NCBI GenBank assembly: GCA_023424135.1
Contig: JAFAEH010000082.1
Span: 1-13,194 of the forward strand
Direction: 5' to 3'
DNA from: Actinomycetes bacterium
Lineage (GTDB): Bacteria > Actinomycetota > Actinomycetes > Actinomycetales > Cellulomonadaceae
Length of the DNA: 13,194 nt
Part shown: positions 1 to 5,509 of the stretch, piece by piece
Numbering within the stretch: position 1 is the stretch's first letter
How the letters are laid out: each line of letters opens with the position of its first letter
Translations under genes and position numbers: made by a program
Notes under the pieces: generated by a model
Seen by the model: the letters and a program-made list of their open reading frames with translations, nothing else
Told to the model about the DNA's origin: nothing
The model's database searches: none

Positions 1-464
1 CGCGCACCCTGGTCCGTGCGCGCCTCGACGACGGCGCGGCGCTCGACGCGCTCAACGACGTGTTCGTCGGCCACGCGAGCCACCAGTCGGCCCGCTACCG
101 CCTCGCCGCGCCCGGCGGTGCGAGCGAGCGGCAGTCGTCGTCCGGGGTGGTCGTCACGACGGGCACCGGCTCGACCGGCTGGGCGACGTCGCTGGCCCGC
201 GGGCGCGGCGACGCTCCCCCGCTGCCGGGACCGTCGGACGACGCCCTGGCGTGGTTCGTCCGCGAGGCGTGGCCGTCGCCGACCACGGGCGCGGCGCTCA
301 CCTGCGGTCTCGTCGAGCCCGGGGACGAGCTCACGATCGTCGTCGAGTCGGACGCGCTCGTGCTGTTCGGCGACGGCCTCGAGGCGGACCGGCTCACGGC
401 GACGTGGGGGCAGACCGTGCGGGTCGGGGCGTCCGACCGACGCCTGCTGCTCGTCGCCCCCTGA
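1..464 (+). CDS. NAD(+)/NADH kinase-like protein, C-terminal part (5' end outside window)
   Basis: The reading frame is open from base 3 and ends with TGA at 462-464; its start lies upstream of the window. About 153 residues are visible. The first part contains ALNDVFVGHASHQSARY, and about 40 residues later comes VTTGTGSTGW. Both resemble the C-terminal domain of the NAD-kinase/diacylglycerol-kinase fold, where a G-[ST]-T-[AG]-[YW] motif lines the NAD site. The end is a beta-rich stretch (ELTIVVESDALVLFGDG) as in NadK C-termini. Canonical NadK phosphorylates NAD to NADP in the cytosol. The Trp in GSTGW in place of the usual Tyr, and the divergent surroundings, make this more likely a NadK paralogue of unknown substrate than the housekeeping enzyme. 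The N-terminal GGDG-type motif cannot be checked. It converges on the next gene with only 6 bases between the two stop codons. Confidence 0.75.
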   Translation, partial: RTLVRARLDDGAALDALNDVFVGHASHQSARYRLAAPGGASERQSSSGVVVTTGTGSTGWATSLARGRGDAPPLPGPSDDALAWFVREAWPSPTTGAALTCGLVEPGDELTIVVESDALVLFGDGLEADRLTATWGQTVRVGASDRRLLLVAP

Positions 465-470
465 GCGGGG

Positions 471-707
471 TCAGCCGGCGGCGGCACCGTCAGCCGGCGC
501 GTCGTCGTCGCGGACGACCAGGTACGCGCGGCCCGTGGCGTCCTGCACGCGGGCGAAGCCTCCGCGCAGCTCACCCTCGCGCGACCGCTCGGCCTCGCTC
601 ACCGCACGTCCGGCGCGGCGGGGGTCGCTGACCTGCGCCGGGCCGAGCAGGTACCGCGCGAGCCATGCCGTCGCGTCGAGACGCTCGCGCCGCCGCCTGT
701 AACCCAT
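471..707 (-). CDS. small hypothetical protein (78 aa), divergent from the OhrR-like regulator
   Basis: I do not recognise this protein. The frame stays open on the minus strand as far as 839, but I chose the ATG at 705-707 because a GGAG ribosome binding site lies 6 bases upstream (714-717, minus strand) and because longer versions would run through the operator and into the regulator gene. The product starts MGYRRRRERLDATAWLARYL, is basic at its N-terminus, has a helical middle rich in Arg/Glu, then FARVQDATGRAYLVVRDDD and an acidic/Ala tail. There is no signal peptide, membrane segment or Cys. It is not Ohr, the usual OhrR target, which is about 140 residues with two active-site Cys. A perfect inverted repeat begins 11 bases upstream of its start, so it is probably controlled by the neighbouring MarR-type repressor. 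The promoter and RBS make a real gene likely; the function is unknown. Confidence 0.6.
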   Translation of the reverse strand: MGYRRRRERLDATAWLARYLLGPAQVSDPRRAGRAVSEAERSREGELRGGFARVQDATGRAYLVVRDDDAPADGAAAG

Positions 708-717
708 CCGCCACTCC

Positions 718-746
718 GTTCGTGCACTAACTATGTGTGCACGAAC
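718..746. promoter_or_regulatory. operator candidate: perfect 10-bp inverted repeat for the MarR/OhrR-type regulator
   Basis: GTTCGTGCAC (718-727) and GTGCACGAAC (737-746) are exact reverse complements separated by 9 bases (TAACTATGT), the only AT-rich patch nearby. This suits a dimeric winged-helix repressor. The repeat covers the -10 of the minus-strand promoter and ends 11 bases before the -10 of the plus-strand promoter, so one bound dimer could block both genes. Binding is inferred from position and symmetry. Confidence 0.75.
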
Positions 747-759
747 TATGCCATGTCTA
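730..759 (-). promoter_or_regulatory. promoter for the 78-aa gene
   Basis: On the minus strand, TAGACA (754-759, five of six matches to the -35 consensus) is followed after 18 bases by CATAGT (730-735, four of six to the -10). The expected transcription start is near 723, giving a short leader with GGAG at 714-717 and ATG at 707. The -10 lies in the spacer of the inverted repeat, consistent with repression. Confidence 0.6.
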
Positions 760-763
760 CGAT
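758..763 (+). promoter_or_regulatory. -10 element placing a leaderless start for the OhrR-like gene
   Basis: TACGAT (TANNNT type) is followed by six bases (GGGCCG) and then GTG at 770-772, the distance expected when transcription begins at the start codon. No Shine-Dalgarno sequence precedes GTG 770. The LysR gene at 4567 shows the same geometry. No convincing -35 is visible; that region overlaps the right arm of the operator. Confidence 0.5.
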
Positions 764-769
764 GGGCCG

Positions 770-1225
770 GTGGAACCGGACGCCCCCGACCCGCTCGCGG
801 TCGAGACGCAGGTCTGCCTCGCGCTGTCCGCCGCCGCACGCAGTCTCGTCGGCTTCTACCGGCCGGTCCTCGAACCGCTCGGGCTCACGCACCCCCAGTA
901 CCTCGCGATGCTCGCGCTCTGGCAGCACGCCCCGCTGTCGTTGCGTGACCTCGCGGACCTGCTGCACCTGGAACCCGCCACGACCTCACCGCTCGTGCGA
1001 CGCCTCGAGTCCCTCGGTCACGTGACACGCACGCGCGCCGTCGTGGACGAGCGCACGCTGCACATCGACCTCACCGAGCAGGGCCGCGCGCTGCGCGCAC
1101 GTGCCGAGTCCGTGCCCGCCACGATGGTCGAGCGTCTGGGACTGACCGGCGAGCAGCTCGACGACATCCGCCGCAGCGCCCGGCTCGTGGTCGACGCGTG
1201 CGCGGCGGCCGCGGCCCGCGACTGA
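770..1225 (+). CDS. MarR-family transcriptional regulator, OhrR-like organic-peroxide sensor
   Basis: Winged-helix repressor of 151 residues. The opening ETQVCLALSAAARSLVGFYR, then LTHPQYLAMLALW, matches the OhrR branch of MarR proteins, in which an N-terminal Cys is oxidised by organic hydroperoxides and releases DNA. With the start at GTG 770 the Cys is residue 16, next to Cys15 of Bacillus subtilis OhrR. The recognition region is LRDLADLLHLEPATTSPLVR, and the wing carries the DER signature (VVDERTLHIDLT). GTG 737 would add 11 residues but lies inside the operator arm; GTG 770 fits both family length and the -10 at 758-763. Tyr30 aligns with OhrR Tyr29, but Tyr40 is replaced by His41. A second Cys is at residue 144. 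No ohr gene is in the window, so the target may be the divergent 78-aa gene. Confidence 0.85.
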   Translation: MEPDAPDPLAVETQVCLALSAAARSLVGFYRPVLEPLGLTHPQYLAMLALWQHAPLSLRDLADLLHLEPATTSPLVRRLESLGHVTRTRAVVDERTLHIDLTEQGRALRARAESVPATMVERLGLTGEQLDDIRRSARLVVDACAAAAARD

Positions 1226-1272
1226 GCGCAGGACGTCCGGCCCGCTTGTCCGGCACCCGGTCGAGCCGGTGG

Positions 1273-2220
1273 TCAGTGTGCGGCGTCCCGGTGGCGGAGC
1301 CGGTGCACCTGGTGCATCACCACCACGACGACCGCGCCGACGACCAGGCCGACGACGGCCGAGGCGAACGTGTTGACGAGCCAGGCGAGCACACCGCCGA
1401 CACCGGCGACGCCGTGCACGGCCTCCTCGAGGTGGTGCACCAGGTCGTACAACCAGTGCCAGCCGAGCTCGTCGACGCCGACCAGCAGGATGTGCCCACC
1501 GACCCACAGCATCGCGACGATCCCGACGGTCGAGAGCACCGCCATGACCTTCGGCATCGCGCCGACCAGCCCGCGCCCGAACGCCGCGGTCACCCCATGC
1601 CGCGTCCGCGCGAGACGCAGGCCGATGTCGTCCATCTTCACGATCAGGGCGACCACGCCGTACACGAGCGCGGTGATCGCCAGCGCGACGACCGCGAGGA
1701 TGGTCGCGCGCGAGACGAGCGGCTCGTCGGCCACCTCGTTCAGGGCGATGACCATGATCTCGGCCGACAGGATGAAGTCCGTGCGGACGGCGCTGGTCAC
1801 CATGCGCGTCTCCGCCTCGGGCCCCTGCTCCGTGACGGTGACCTGCGGCTTCGCGTGCCCCTTGCCGCTGACCGCCTCCCACAGCTTCTCGGCGCCCTCG
1901 AACGCGAGGTACGTGCCGCCGACCATGAGGATCGGGGTGAGCAGCCAGGGCAGGAACTGGCTGAGCAGCAGCGCCGCGGGGAGGATGAACAGCAGCTTGT
2001 TGCGCAGCGAGCCGCGCGCGATCCGCCAGATGATGGGCAGCTCGCGCTCGGGCTGCAGGCCCTGCACGTAGCGGGGCGTGACCGCGGTGTCGTCGACGAC
2101 CACACCGGCCGCCTTCGCGCTGGCCCGGCCCGCCGCCGCGCCCACGTCGTCGACCGAGGCCGCCGCGAGCTTCGCGAGCGTCGCGATGTCGTCCAGGAGC
2201 GCCGCGAGACCGCCTGCCAT
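1273..2220 (-). CDS. DUF808 family inner-membrane protein
   Basis: This 315-residue protein begins MAGGLAALLDDIATLAKLAA and continues with VDDVGAAAGRASAKAAGVVV, TPRYVQGLQPERELPIIWRI and GGTYLAFEGAEKLWE, the hallmark order of DUF808 (YedI-like) proteins. Several hydrophobic helices follow: about residues 75-105, 145-165, 170-190, 220-245 and 270-300. The C-terminus is short and His/Arg rich (HQVHRLRHRD). The biochemical role of the family is unknown, so I assign none. The start at ATG 2218-2220 has a ribosome binding site (AAGGTGG, 2224-2230) at good spacing. A TANNNT -10 candidate (TACCCT, 2289-2294) lies in the 161-base gap to the haemolysin III gene upstream. The gene converges on the OhrR-like regulator across 47 bases in which I see no convincing terminator. 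Confidence 0.88.
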   Translation of the reverse strand: MAGGLAALLDDIATLAKLAAASVDDVGAAAGRASAKAAGVVVDDTAVTPRYVQGLQPERELPIIWRIARGSLRNKLLFILPAALLLSQFLPWLLTPILMVGGTYLAFEGAEKLWEAVSGKGHAKPQVTVTEQGPEAETRMVTSAVRTDFILSAEIMVIALNEVADEPLVSRATILAVVALAITALVYGVVALIVKMDDIGLRLARTRHGVTAAFGRGLVGAMPKVMAVLSTVGIVAMLWVGGHILLVGVDELGWHWLYDLVHHLEEAVHGVAGVGGVLAWLVNTFASAVVGLVVGAVVVVVMHQVHRLRHRDAAH

Positions 2221-2351
2221 GTGCCACCTTCGTCCGAGCCGACACCCGGACGACCGGGCCGGCAGCCGCCCGCGCGACCACCACGCACAGGGTAGATCCC
2301 CCAGCCCGCCCGGCCGCACGACCGCGCCGATCGCGTCGGCCGCCCCCCCTC

Positions 2352-2375
2352 CCCGCACGGTTCGGCCTGTGCGGG
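2352..2375 (-). terminator. hairpin after the haemolysin III gene
   Basis: CCCGCAC (2352-2358) and GTGCGGG (2369-2375) form a perfect 7-bp stem, which can extend inward as GG/CC past a one-base bulge. It begins 6 bases beyond the haemolysin III stop codon on the minus strand. There is no U-tract; the following bases are G-rich, as is common for terminator hairpins in high-GC actinobacteria. Confidence 0.5.
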
Positions 2376-2381
2376 CGGTGC

Positions 2382-3077
2382 CTACGCGGGCAGCACGTAC
2401 CGGTACATCAGCAGGTAGTGCAGCACCGCGGCGAGGACGACCAGCACGTGCCAGATCTCGTGGAAGCCCAGGACCCCGGGCACCGGGTTGGGCCGCTCGA
2501 CGACGAAGATCACGAACCCCACGCTGTACAGGAGCCCTCCCGCGGCCATCAGCGCGTACGCGCCGAACGGCAGCGGGACGCCCGCACCGACCAGGAGCAC
2601 CGGCATCCACCCCAGCGCGATGTACAGGGTGTTGGTGACGTACTTCGGCAGATCGCGCAGCACCGAGCGCAGCACGATCCCCGCGGCGGCGATCACCCAC
2701 ACCGCACCCAGGACGGCCCAGCCGTACGTGTTGCGGAAGAGCACGAGAACCAGCGGTGTGACGCTCCCGGCGATCAGCAGGAAGACCGAGACGTAGTCCA
2801 GGGTCCGCAGGATCTCGTTGACCCGAGGACCACGGTCGATGCCGTGGTGCAGGGTGCTGGCGACGAACAGCATCAGCACCGACACCCCGTACACGGAGAA
2901 GCCGACGATCTTCCACGGGTCCCCCTGGACGCTCGCCTGGGCGACCAGCAGAGCCGTGCCGACCAGCGCGAAGCAGCTCGCCGCCAGGTGCGTGACCGTG
3001 TTGATCCGCTCGTCGGTGACGTGGACGCTGCCGTCCCTGCTGCGTGGCGTCGTCGTGCCCGCTGACGTCGTGTCCAC
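2382..3077 (-). CDS. haemolysin III (PAQR/CREST superfamily) membrane protein
   Basis: A protein of 231 residues with seven predicted membrane helices. An N-terminal E-x-x-N-x-x-T-H motif (E23 to H30) is typical of haemolysin III. The CREST metal-site residues are all present: S74 and H78 in STLHHG, D94 in RTLDY, and H206/H210 in HEIWH. In this superfamily these residues bind zinc and suggest membrane hydrolase-like chemistry; lysis by the bacterial members is not generally demonstrated. I chose GTG 3075-3077 because a strong purine-rich RBS (GGGGAAGG) lies 5 bases upstream; a start at 3116 would add 13 residues without a good RBS. A weak -10 candidate (TAGCAT, 3124-3129) lies about 50 bases upstream. 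The hairpin at 2352-2375 probably ends the transcript. Confidence 0.9.
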   Translation of the reverse strand: MDTTSAGTTTPRSRDGSVHVTDERINTVTHLAASCFALVGTALLVAQASVQGDPWKIVGFSVYGVSVLMLFVASTLHHGIDRGPRVNEILRTLDYVSVFLLIAGSVTPLVLVLFRNTYGWAVLGAVWVIAAAGIVLRSVLRDLPKYVTNTLYIALGWMPVLLVGAGVPLPFGAYALMAAGGLLYSVGFVIFVVERPNPVPGVLGFHEIWHVLVVLAAVLHYLLMYRYVLPA

Positions 3078-3340
3078 CGCTCCCTTCCCCGCGACGCCCG
3101 CTGACCGGCGCCGCACCCACGCGATGCTATCCGGGTCGGCTGGGAGCGATGCCCGCGGCCGGTTGCCGGCCCGTCGCAGTTGTCGGTGGAGGACCCCATC
3201 GACATGGCAACGGGGTCACGGAACCGTGATACTTCTGACACTGCGGCCATGTGTCACGACGGCGAGATGCGGACGACGCGCGGCGGCGCTGATGCGTCCG
3301 CGAGGTAAGCGCGGGGTCACGCCCGCGCCCGATGCAAGGC
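3078..3340. other. non-coding gap between haemolysin III and the tRNA terminator
   Basis: I see no convincing gene here; the short open frames lack ribosome binding sites and coding character. The stretch holds the haemolysin III leader and RBS, a TAGCAT -10 candidate (3124-3129, minus) without a clear -35, two inverted repeats (3216-3229 and 3236-3256, listed separately), and CGGGGTCACG twice (3211-3220 and 3312-3321). The region is less GC-rich than its neighbours around 3190-3260. Confidence 0.5.
3216..3256. repeat. pair of adjacent inverted repeats upstream of haemolysin III
   Basis: TCACGG (3216-3221) and CCGTGA (3224-3229) form a 6-bp inverted repeat with a 2-base centre. Six bases on, TGACAC (3236-3241) and GTGTCA (3251-3256) form a second one with a 9-base centre. 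Both carry a GTCA/TGAC core. They may be binding sites for a dimeric regulator of the minus-strand gene 140-180 bases away, but no regulator can be named. Confidence 0.4.
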
Positions 3341-3382
3341 GAAGGGCCCGTGATCAGCATTTCCGCTGGTCACGGGCCCTTC
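3341..3382 (-). terminator. long hairpin 3' of tRNA-fMet
   Basis: GAAGGGCCCGTGA (3341-3353) pairs perfectly with TCACGGGCCCTTC (3370-3382). The stem extends through a T-G wobble and CAGC/GCTG to about 18 pairs around a 6-base loop. It starts 5 bases after the 3' end of the tRNA on the minus strand, so it is the likely terminator and may guide 3' processing. No clear U-tract follows. Confidence 0.75.
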
Positions 3383-3387
3383 TGTTG

Positions 3388-3461
3388 TAGCGGGGGCAGG
3401 ATTTGAACCTGCGACCTCTGGGTTATGAGCCCAGCGAGCTACCGAGCTGCTCCACCCCGCG
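3388..3461 (-). tRNA. initiator tRNA-fMet (anticodon CAU)
   Basis: The minus strand folds as a 74-nt tRNA starting CGCGGGGTGGAGCAG. The D-loop carries AGCTCGGTAGCT. The anticodon loop CTCATAA (anticodon at 3425-3427) is closed by three G-C pairs (GGG/CCC). The T-arm is CGCAGGTTCAAATCCTGC. The GGG/CCC anticodon stem, the unpaired first acceptor position (C1 facing U72) and D-arm identity mark the initiator rather than an elongator tRNA-Met. CCA is not encoded (the 3' bases are A73 then CAA), so it must be added after transcription. This tRNA delivers formyl-methionine to start codons. A promoter lies just upstream and a strong hairpin just downstream, so it appears to be a single-tRNA transcription unit. 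Confidence 0.95.
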
Positions 3462-3472
3462 TCGGCTCGACA

Positions 3473-3501
3473 ACCATACGTCAGGGACGCGACGGGTCCA
3501 A
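3473..3501 (-). promoter_or_regulatory. promoter of tRNA-fMet inside the end of the EamA gene
   Basis: On the minus strand TTGGAC (3496-3501) is followed after 17 bases by TATGGT (3473-3478). The expected transcription start near 3466 lies about 5 bases before the tRNA 5' end. The -35 sits within the last codons of the transporter gene and the -10 just after its stop codon. Confidence 0.55.
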
Positions 3502-4464
3502 ATCGGTCCCGGACGCGGGGGCGGTGACGCCCGTCACCACTGCCGGTGCCGGCATGGTCGGCACCGGCGCCGACCGACGCCCCGCCCGCTGCGCGACGAC
3601 CACGCCGAGCACCACCAGCAGACCTCCGACCGGCTCGTACCAGTGCAGGCGCTCCCCCAGCACGACGATCCCGAGCAGCACGCCGACGACGGGCGTCAGG
3701 TACGTGACCGTGGACGCACGCTGGGCGCCCCACGCGACCACGACACGCGTGTTCCACACGTAGGCCAGTCCGGTGCCGAGGGCGCCCAGCGCGACGGCCG
3801 ACAGCACGACGGGCCAGGTCAGCGTCACAGGACCGGTCGCGACGAACGGAGCAGCGAGCGCCATGAGGAGCGCGGCGACGAGGATCTGCCCGGCCGCGAC
3901 GCTCTCGGGCGGCAGGCCGAGCGGCATGACGAACCGGCGAAGGTACGTCATGCCGACTCCGTAGCACGCCGTAGCCCCGAGGCATGCGAGCACCGCGGGC
4001 AGAGGCGCCGCGACGGCACCCGCGCCCAGGTACGTCCACGGACCGACGACGACCACGACACCGACCGCGCCGACCGCGAGCCCGGCACGCTGCTGGGCCG
4101 TGAGCCGCTCGGCGGGCAGCAGCGCGGCCACCGCGACCGACGTCATCAAGGGCGTCGTCGCGTTGAGGATGCTGGACAGCCCCGACGCGAGGTACTGCCC
4201 CGCCCACGCGAACAGCAGGAACGGCACGACGCACAGCAGAACGGCGAGCACACCCAGATGCGCCCAGGCGCGGCGGTCGCGCGGCCACGGCCGACGCAGC
4301 ACCAGGACGACACCGACGAGCGTGAGCGCACCGAACCACAGGCGCGCGGACGCGACCTGCACGGGCGAGAGCCCCCCGAGGGCGACCTTCATGAACAGGA
4401 AGGACGAGCCCCACACGAGCGCGGCACCCAGGTACTGGGCGACCACGCGCCTCTCCGACGTCAT
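3481..4464 (-). CDS. EamA/DMT-family transporter
   Basis: A protein of 327 residues with ten predicted membrane helices in two EamA repeats, the size and layout of drug/metabolite transporters such as RhaT- or RarD-like exporters. The first repeat opens YLGAALVWGSSFLFMKVAL, a classic EamA start, followed by LSPVQVASARLWFGALTLV and GLSSILNATTPLMTSVAVA. The second repeat includes SVAAGQILVAALLMALAAP and ends WYEPVGGLLVVLGVVVAQR. The C-terminal tail (about 30 residues, Ala/Pro/Val rich) is outside the fold. The start at ATG 4462-4464 has an AGG 8 bases upstream; an upstream in-frame ATG at 4515 lies in the shared regulatory region and is less likely. The substrate cannot be read from sequence. 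It is divergent from a LysR gene that probably controls it, and the initiator tRNA follows 19 bases after its stop. Confidence 0.9.
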   Translation of the reverse strand: MTSERRVVAQYLGAALVWGSSFLFMKVALGGLSPVQVASARLWFGALTLVGVVLVLRRPWPRDRRAWAHLGVLAVLLCVVPFLLFAWAGQYLASGLSSILNATTPLMTSVAVAALLPAERLTAQQRAGLAVGAVGVVVVVGPWTYLGAGAVAAPLPAVLACLGATACYGVGMTYLRRFVMPLGLPPESVAAGQILVAALLMALAAPFVATGPVTLTWPVVLSAVALGALGTGLAYVWNTRVVVAWGAQRASTVTYLTPVVGVLLGIVVLGERLHWYEPVGGLLVVLGVVVAQRAGRRSAPVPTMPAPAVVTGVTAPASGTDLDPSRP

Positions 4465-4566
4465 GCGACCAGCCTGGCGCCAGCCACCCACATGAGTCGA
4501 ACGAGTGGCTGTCATGGCACGATCGATCTCACTCATGGATAGCCTGATCGGCGGTACGGTGCCGAC
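4465..4566. promoter_or_regulatory. shared EamA/LysR control region
   Basis: This 102-base gap between divergent starts contains CAGCCAC (4481-4487) facing GTGGCTG (4505-4511), a perfect 7-bp inverted repeat with a 17-base centre, and ATGAGT (4492-4497) facing ACTCAT (4531-4536). LysR regulators usually bind such dyads between themselves and the target, commonly with autorepression. Which dyad is the recognition site cannot be decided here. Confidence 0.5.
4555..4560 (+). promoter_or_regulatory. -10 element for a leaderless LysR transcript
   Basis: TACGGT is followed by six bases (GCCGAC) and then the ATG at 4567. There is no Shine-Dalgarno sequence before this ATG. The spacing puts transcription start at or next to the A of ATG, as in actinobacterial leaderless genes, and matches the arrangement at 758-772. 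Confidence 0.5.
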
Positions 4567-5466
4567 ATGCCCTCGCTCCCCCAGCTGCGTGCCTTCGTCG
4601 CCGTCGTCGACCACGCGACGTTCACCGGCGCGGCGAGCGCCCTCGGCGTCAGCCAGTCGGGCGTCTCGCACGCGCTCGCGACACTGGAGAAGGAGGCGGG
4701 TGGCCGTCTCGTCGAACGTGACGTGCCCGTGCGTGCCACCGGCCTCGGTGAGCGGCTCCTGCCGCACGCGCGCGCCGCACTGACCTCCGTCGACGCGTTC
4801 ACCGTCGAGAGCACCGCGCGCCGGCACGTCGGGACCGTGCGCCTCGCGGCCGTCCCGACCGTCTGCCAGGGACTCATGCCCGCGCTGCTGCACGGGTGGG
4901 CCAGGGCCCTGCCGGACGTGCGGGTCCAGGTGTTCGAGGGCGACGACGACGAGCTGCCCGTCTGGCTCGAGTCCGGCACCGTCGACGCGGCGGTCCTCGT
5001 CGACCCCTCCCCCGTGCCGCCCGGCGCGCGGATCGTCGCGCGCGACGACTTCCGGGCCGTCGTGCGCCGCGACCACCCGCTCGCGGACGAGCCCGCCATC
5101 GACCTCGACGAGCTGCACGAGGACGGCCTGCTCGTCTCCGCCGGAGGCTGCGAGGCCCAGGTGCGACGCATGCACGCCGATGCCGGGCTCCCGTTCCGCG
5201 CGGCCCAGCACGTGCGCGAGCTCGCGACGATGATGCGCATGGTCGCCGAGGGGATCGGCGTCTCGATCATGCCCGCGCTCGGCGGCACGATGCTCCCGCC
5301 CGAGCTCACCATGCGCCCGCTGCACCCCTCGTTCGTGCGGACCCTCGTCCTGACCGGGCCGCAGCAGCGCCCCTGGCACCCGCTGGTGCGCACGCTCGTC
5401 GACGCGACCGGCACCGAGCCGGTCGACGCGACGCACCCCCGACCCGCCGGGGCACGGACGGCGTGA
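4567..5466 (+). CDS. LysR-family transcriptional regulator
   Basis: A protein of 299 residues, the normal LysR length. Residues 1-60 form the winged HTH: MPSLPQLRAFVAVVDHATFT, ASALGVSQSGVSHALATLEK and GGRLVERDVPVRATGLGERL, including the family's SQSxVSHALxxLE recognition helix. Residues from about 85 to 285 form the periplasmic-binding-like effector domain (VGTVRLAAVPTVCQGLMPAL, then MMRMVAEGIGVSIMPALGG). The ATG at 4567 is supported by the leaderless geometry of its -10 and by the fit to the family N-terminus. Divergence from the EamA transporter is the usual layout for a LysR activator of an efflux gene. The effector is unknown. The stop codon is embedded in the strong hairpin at 5457-5505. 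Confidence 0.93.
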   Translation: MPSLPQLRAFVAVVDHATFTGAASALGVSQSGVSHALATLEKEAGGRLVERDVPVRATGLGERLLPHARAALTSVDAFTVESTARRHVGTVRLAAVPTVCQGLMPALLHGWARALPDVRVQVFEGDDDELPVWLESGTVDAAVLVDPSPVPPGARIVARDDFRAVVRRDHPLADEPAIDLDELHEDGLLVSAGGCEAQVRRMHADAGLPFRAAQHVRELATMMRMVAEGIGVSIMPALGGTMLPPELTMRPLHPSFVRTLVLTGPQQRPWHPLVRTLVDATGTEPVDATHPRPAGARTA

Positions 5467-5505
5467 GCCCGGGACCGGTCGCACCGGTCCCGGGCTCACA
5501 CCGTC
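5457..5505. terminator. bidirectional terminator between LysR and UPF0182
   Basis: GTGAGCCCGGGACCGGT (5463-5479) pairs perfectly with ACCGGTCCCGGGCTCAC (5483-5499) around a 3-base loop, a 17-bp stem. One mismatch further out, GACGG/CCGTC adds 5 pairs. The LysR stop TGA (5464-5466) is part of the stem, and the UPF0182 stop lies about 5 bases beyond the outer stem. It can act on both convergent transcripts. No U-tract. Confidence 0.85.
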
Positions 5506-5509
5506 GGGC

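Noticed and set aside
470..499. direct repeat GTCAGCCGGCG at 470-480 and 489-499
   Set aside because: Short, codes for the Ala/Gly-rich tail of the 78-aa protein, and is likely chance in this base composition.
737..769. earlier GTG start for the OhrR-like regulator
   Set aside because: GTG 737 is the first codon of the operator's right arm. GTG 770 gives the family length, puts the Cys at position 16 and has the leaderless -10 spacing.
1226..1272. terminator between the OhrR-like and DUF808 genes
   Set aside because: Only a mismatched 4-bp CACC/GGTG pairing around TCGA is visible, too weak to call.
1273..3120. 615-residue minus-strand frame spanning DUF808 and haemolysin III
   Set aside because: DUF808 has its own RBS and family start at 2220. 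The part upstream of it is an out-of-frame reading of the haemolysin III gene and the gap, not a fusion.
3341..3461. tRNA-fMet as an integration (att) site
   Set aside because: No integrase, phage gene or second copy of the tRNA 3' end is present; the flanking hairpin is a normal terminator.
4533..5414. 293-residue minus-strand frame opposite LysR
   Set aside because: Low-complexity Ser/Arg text without domains, opposite a well-supported regulator.
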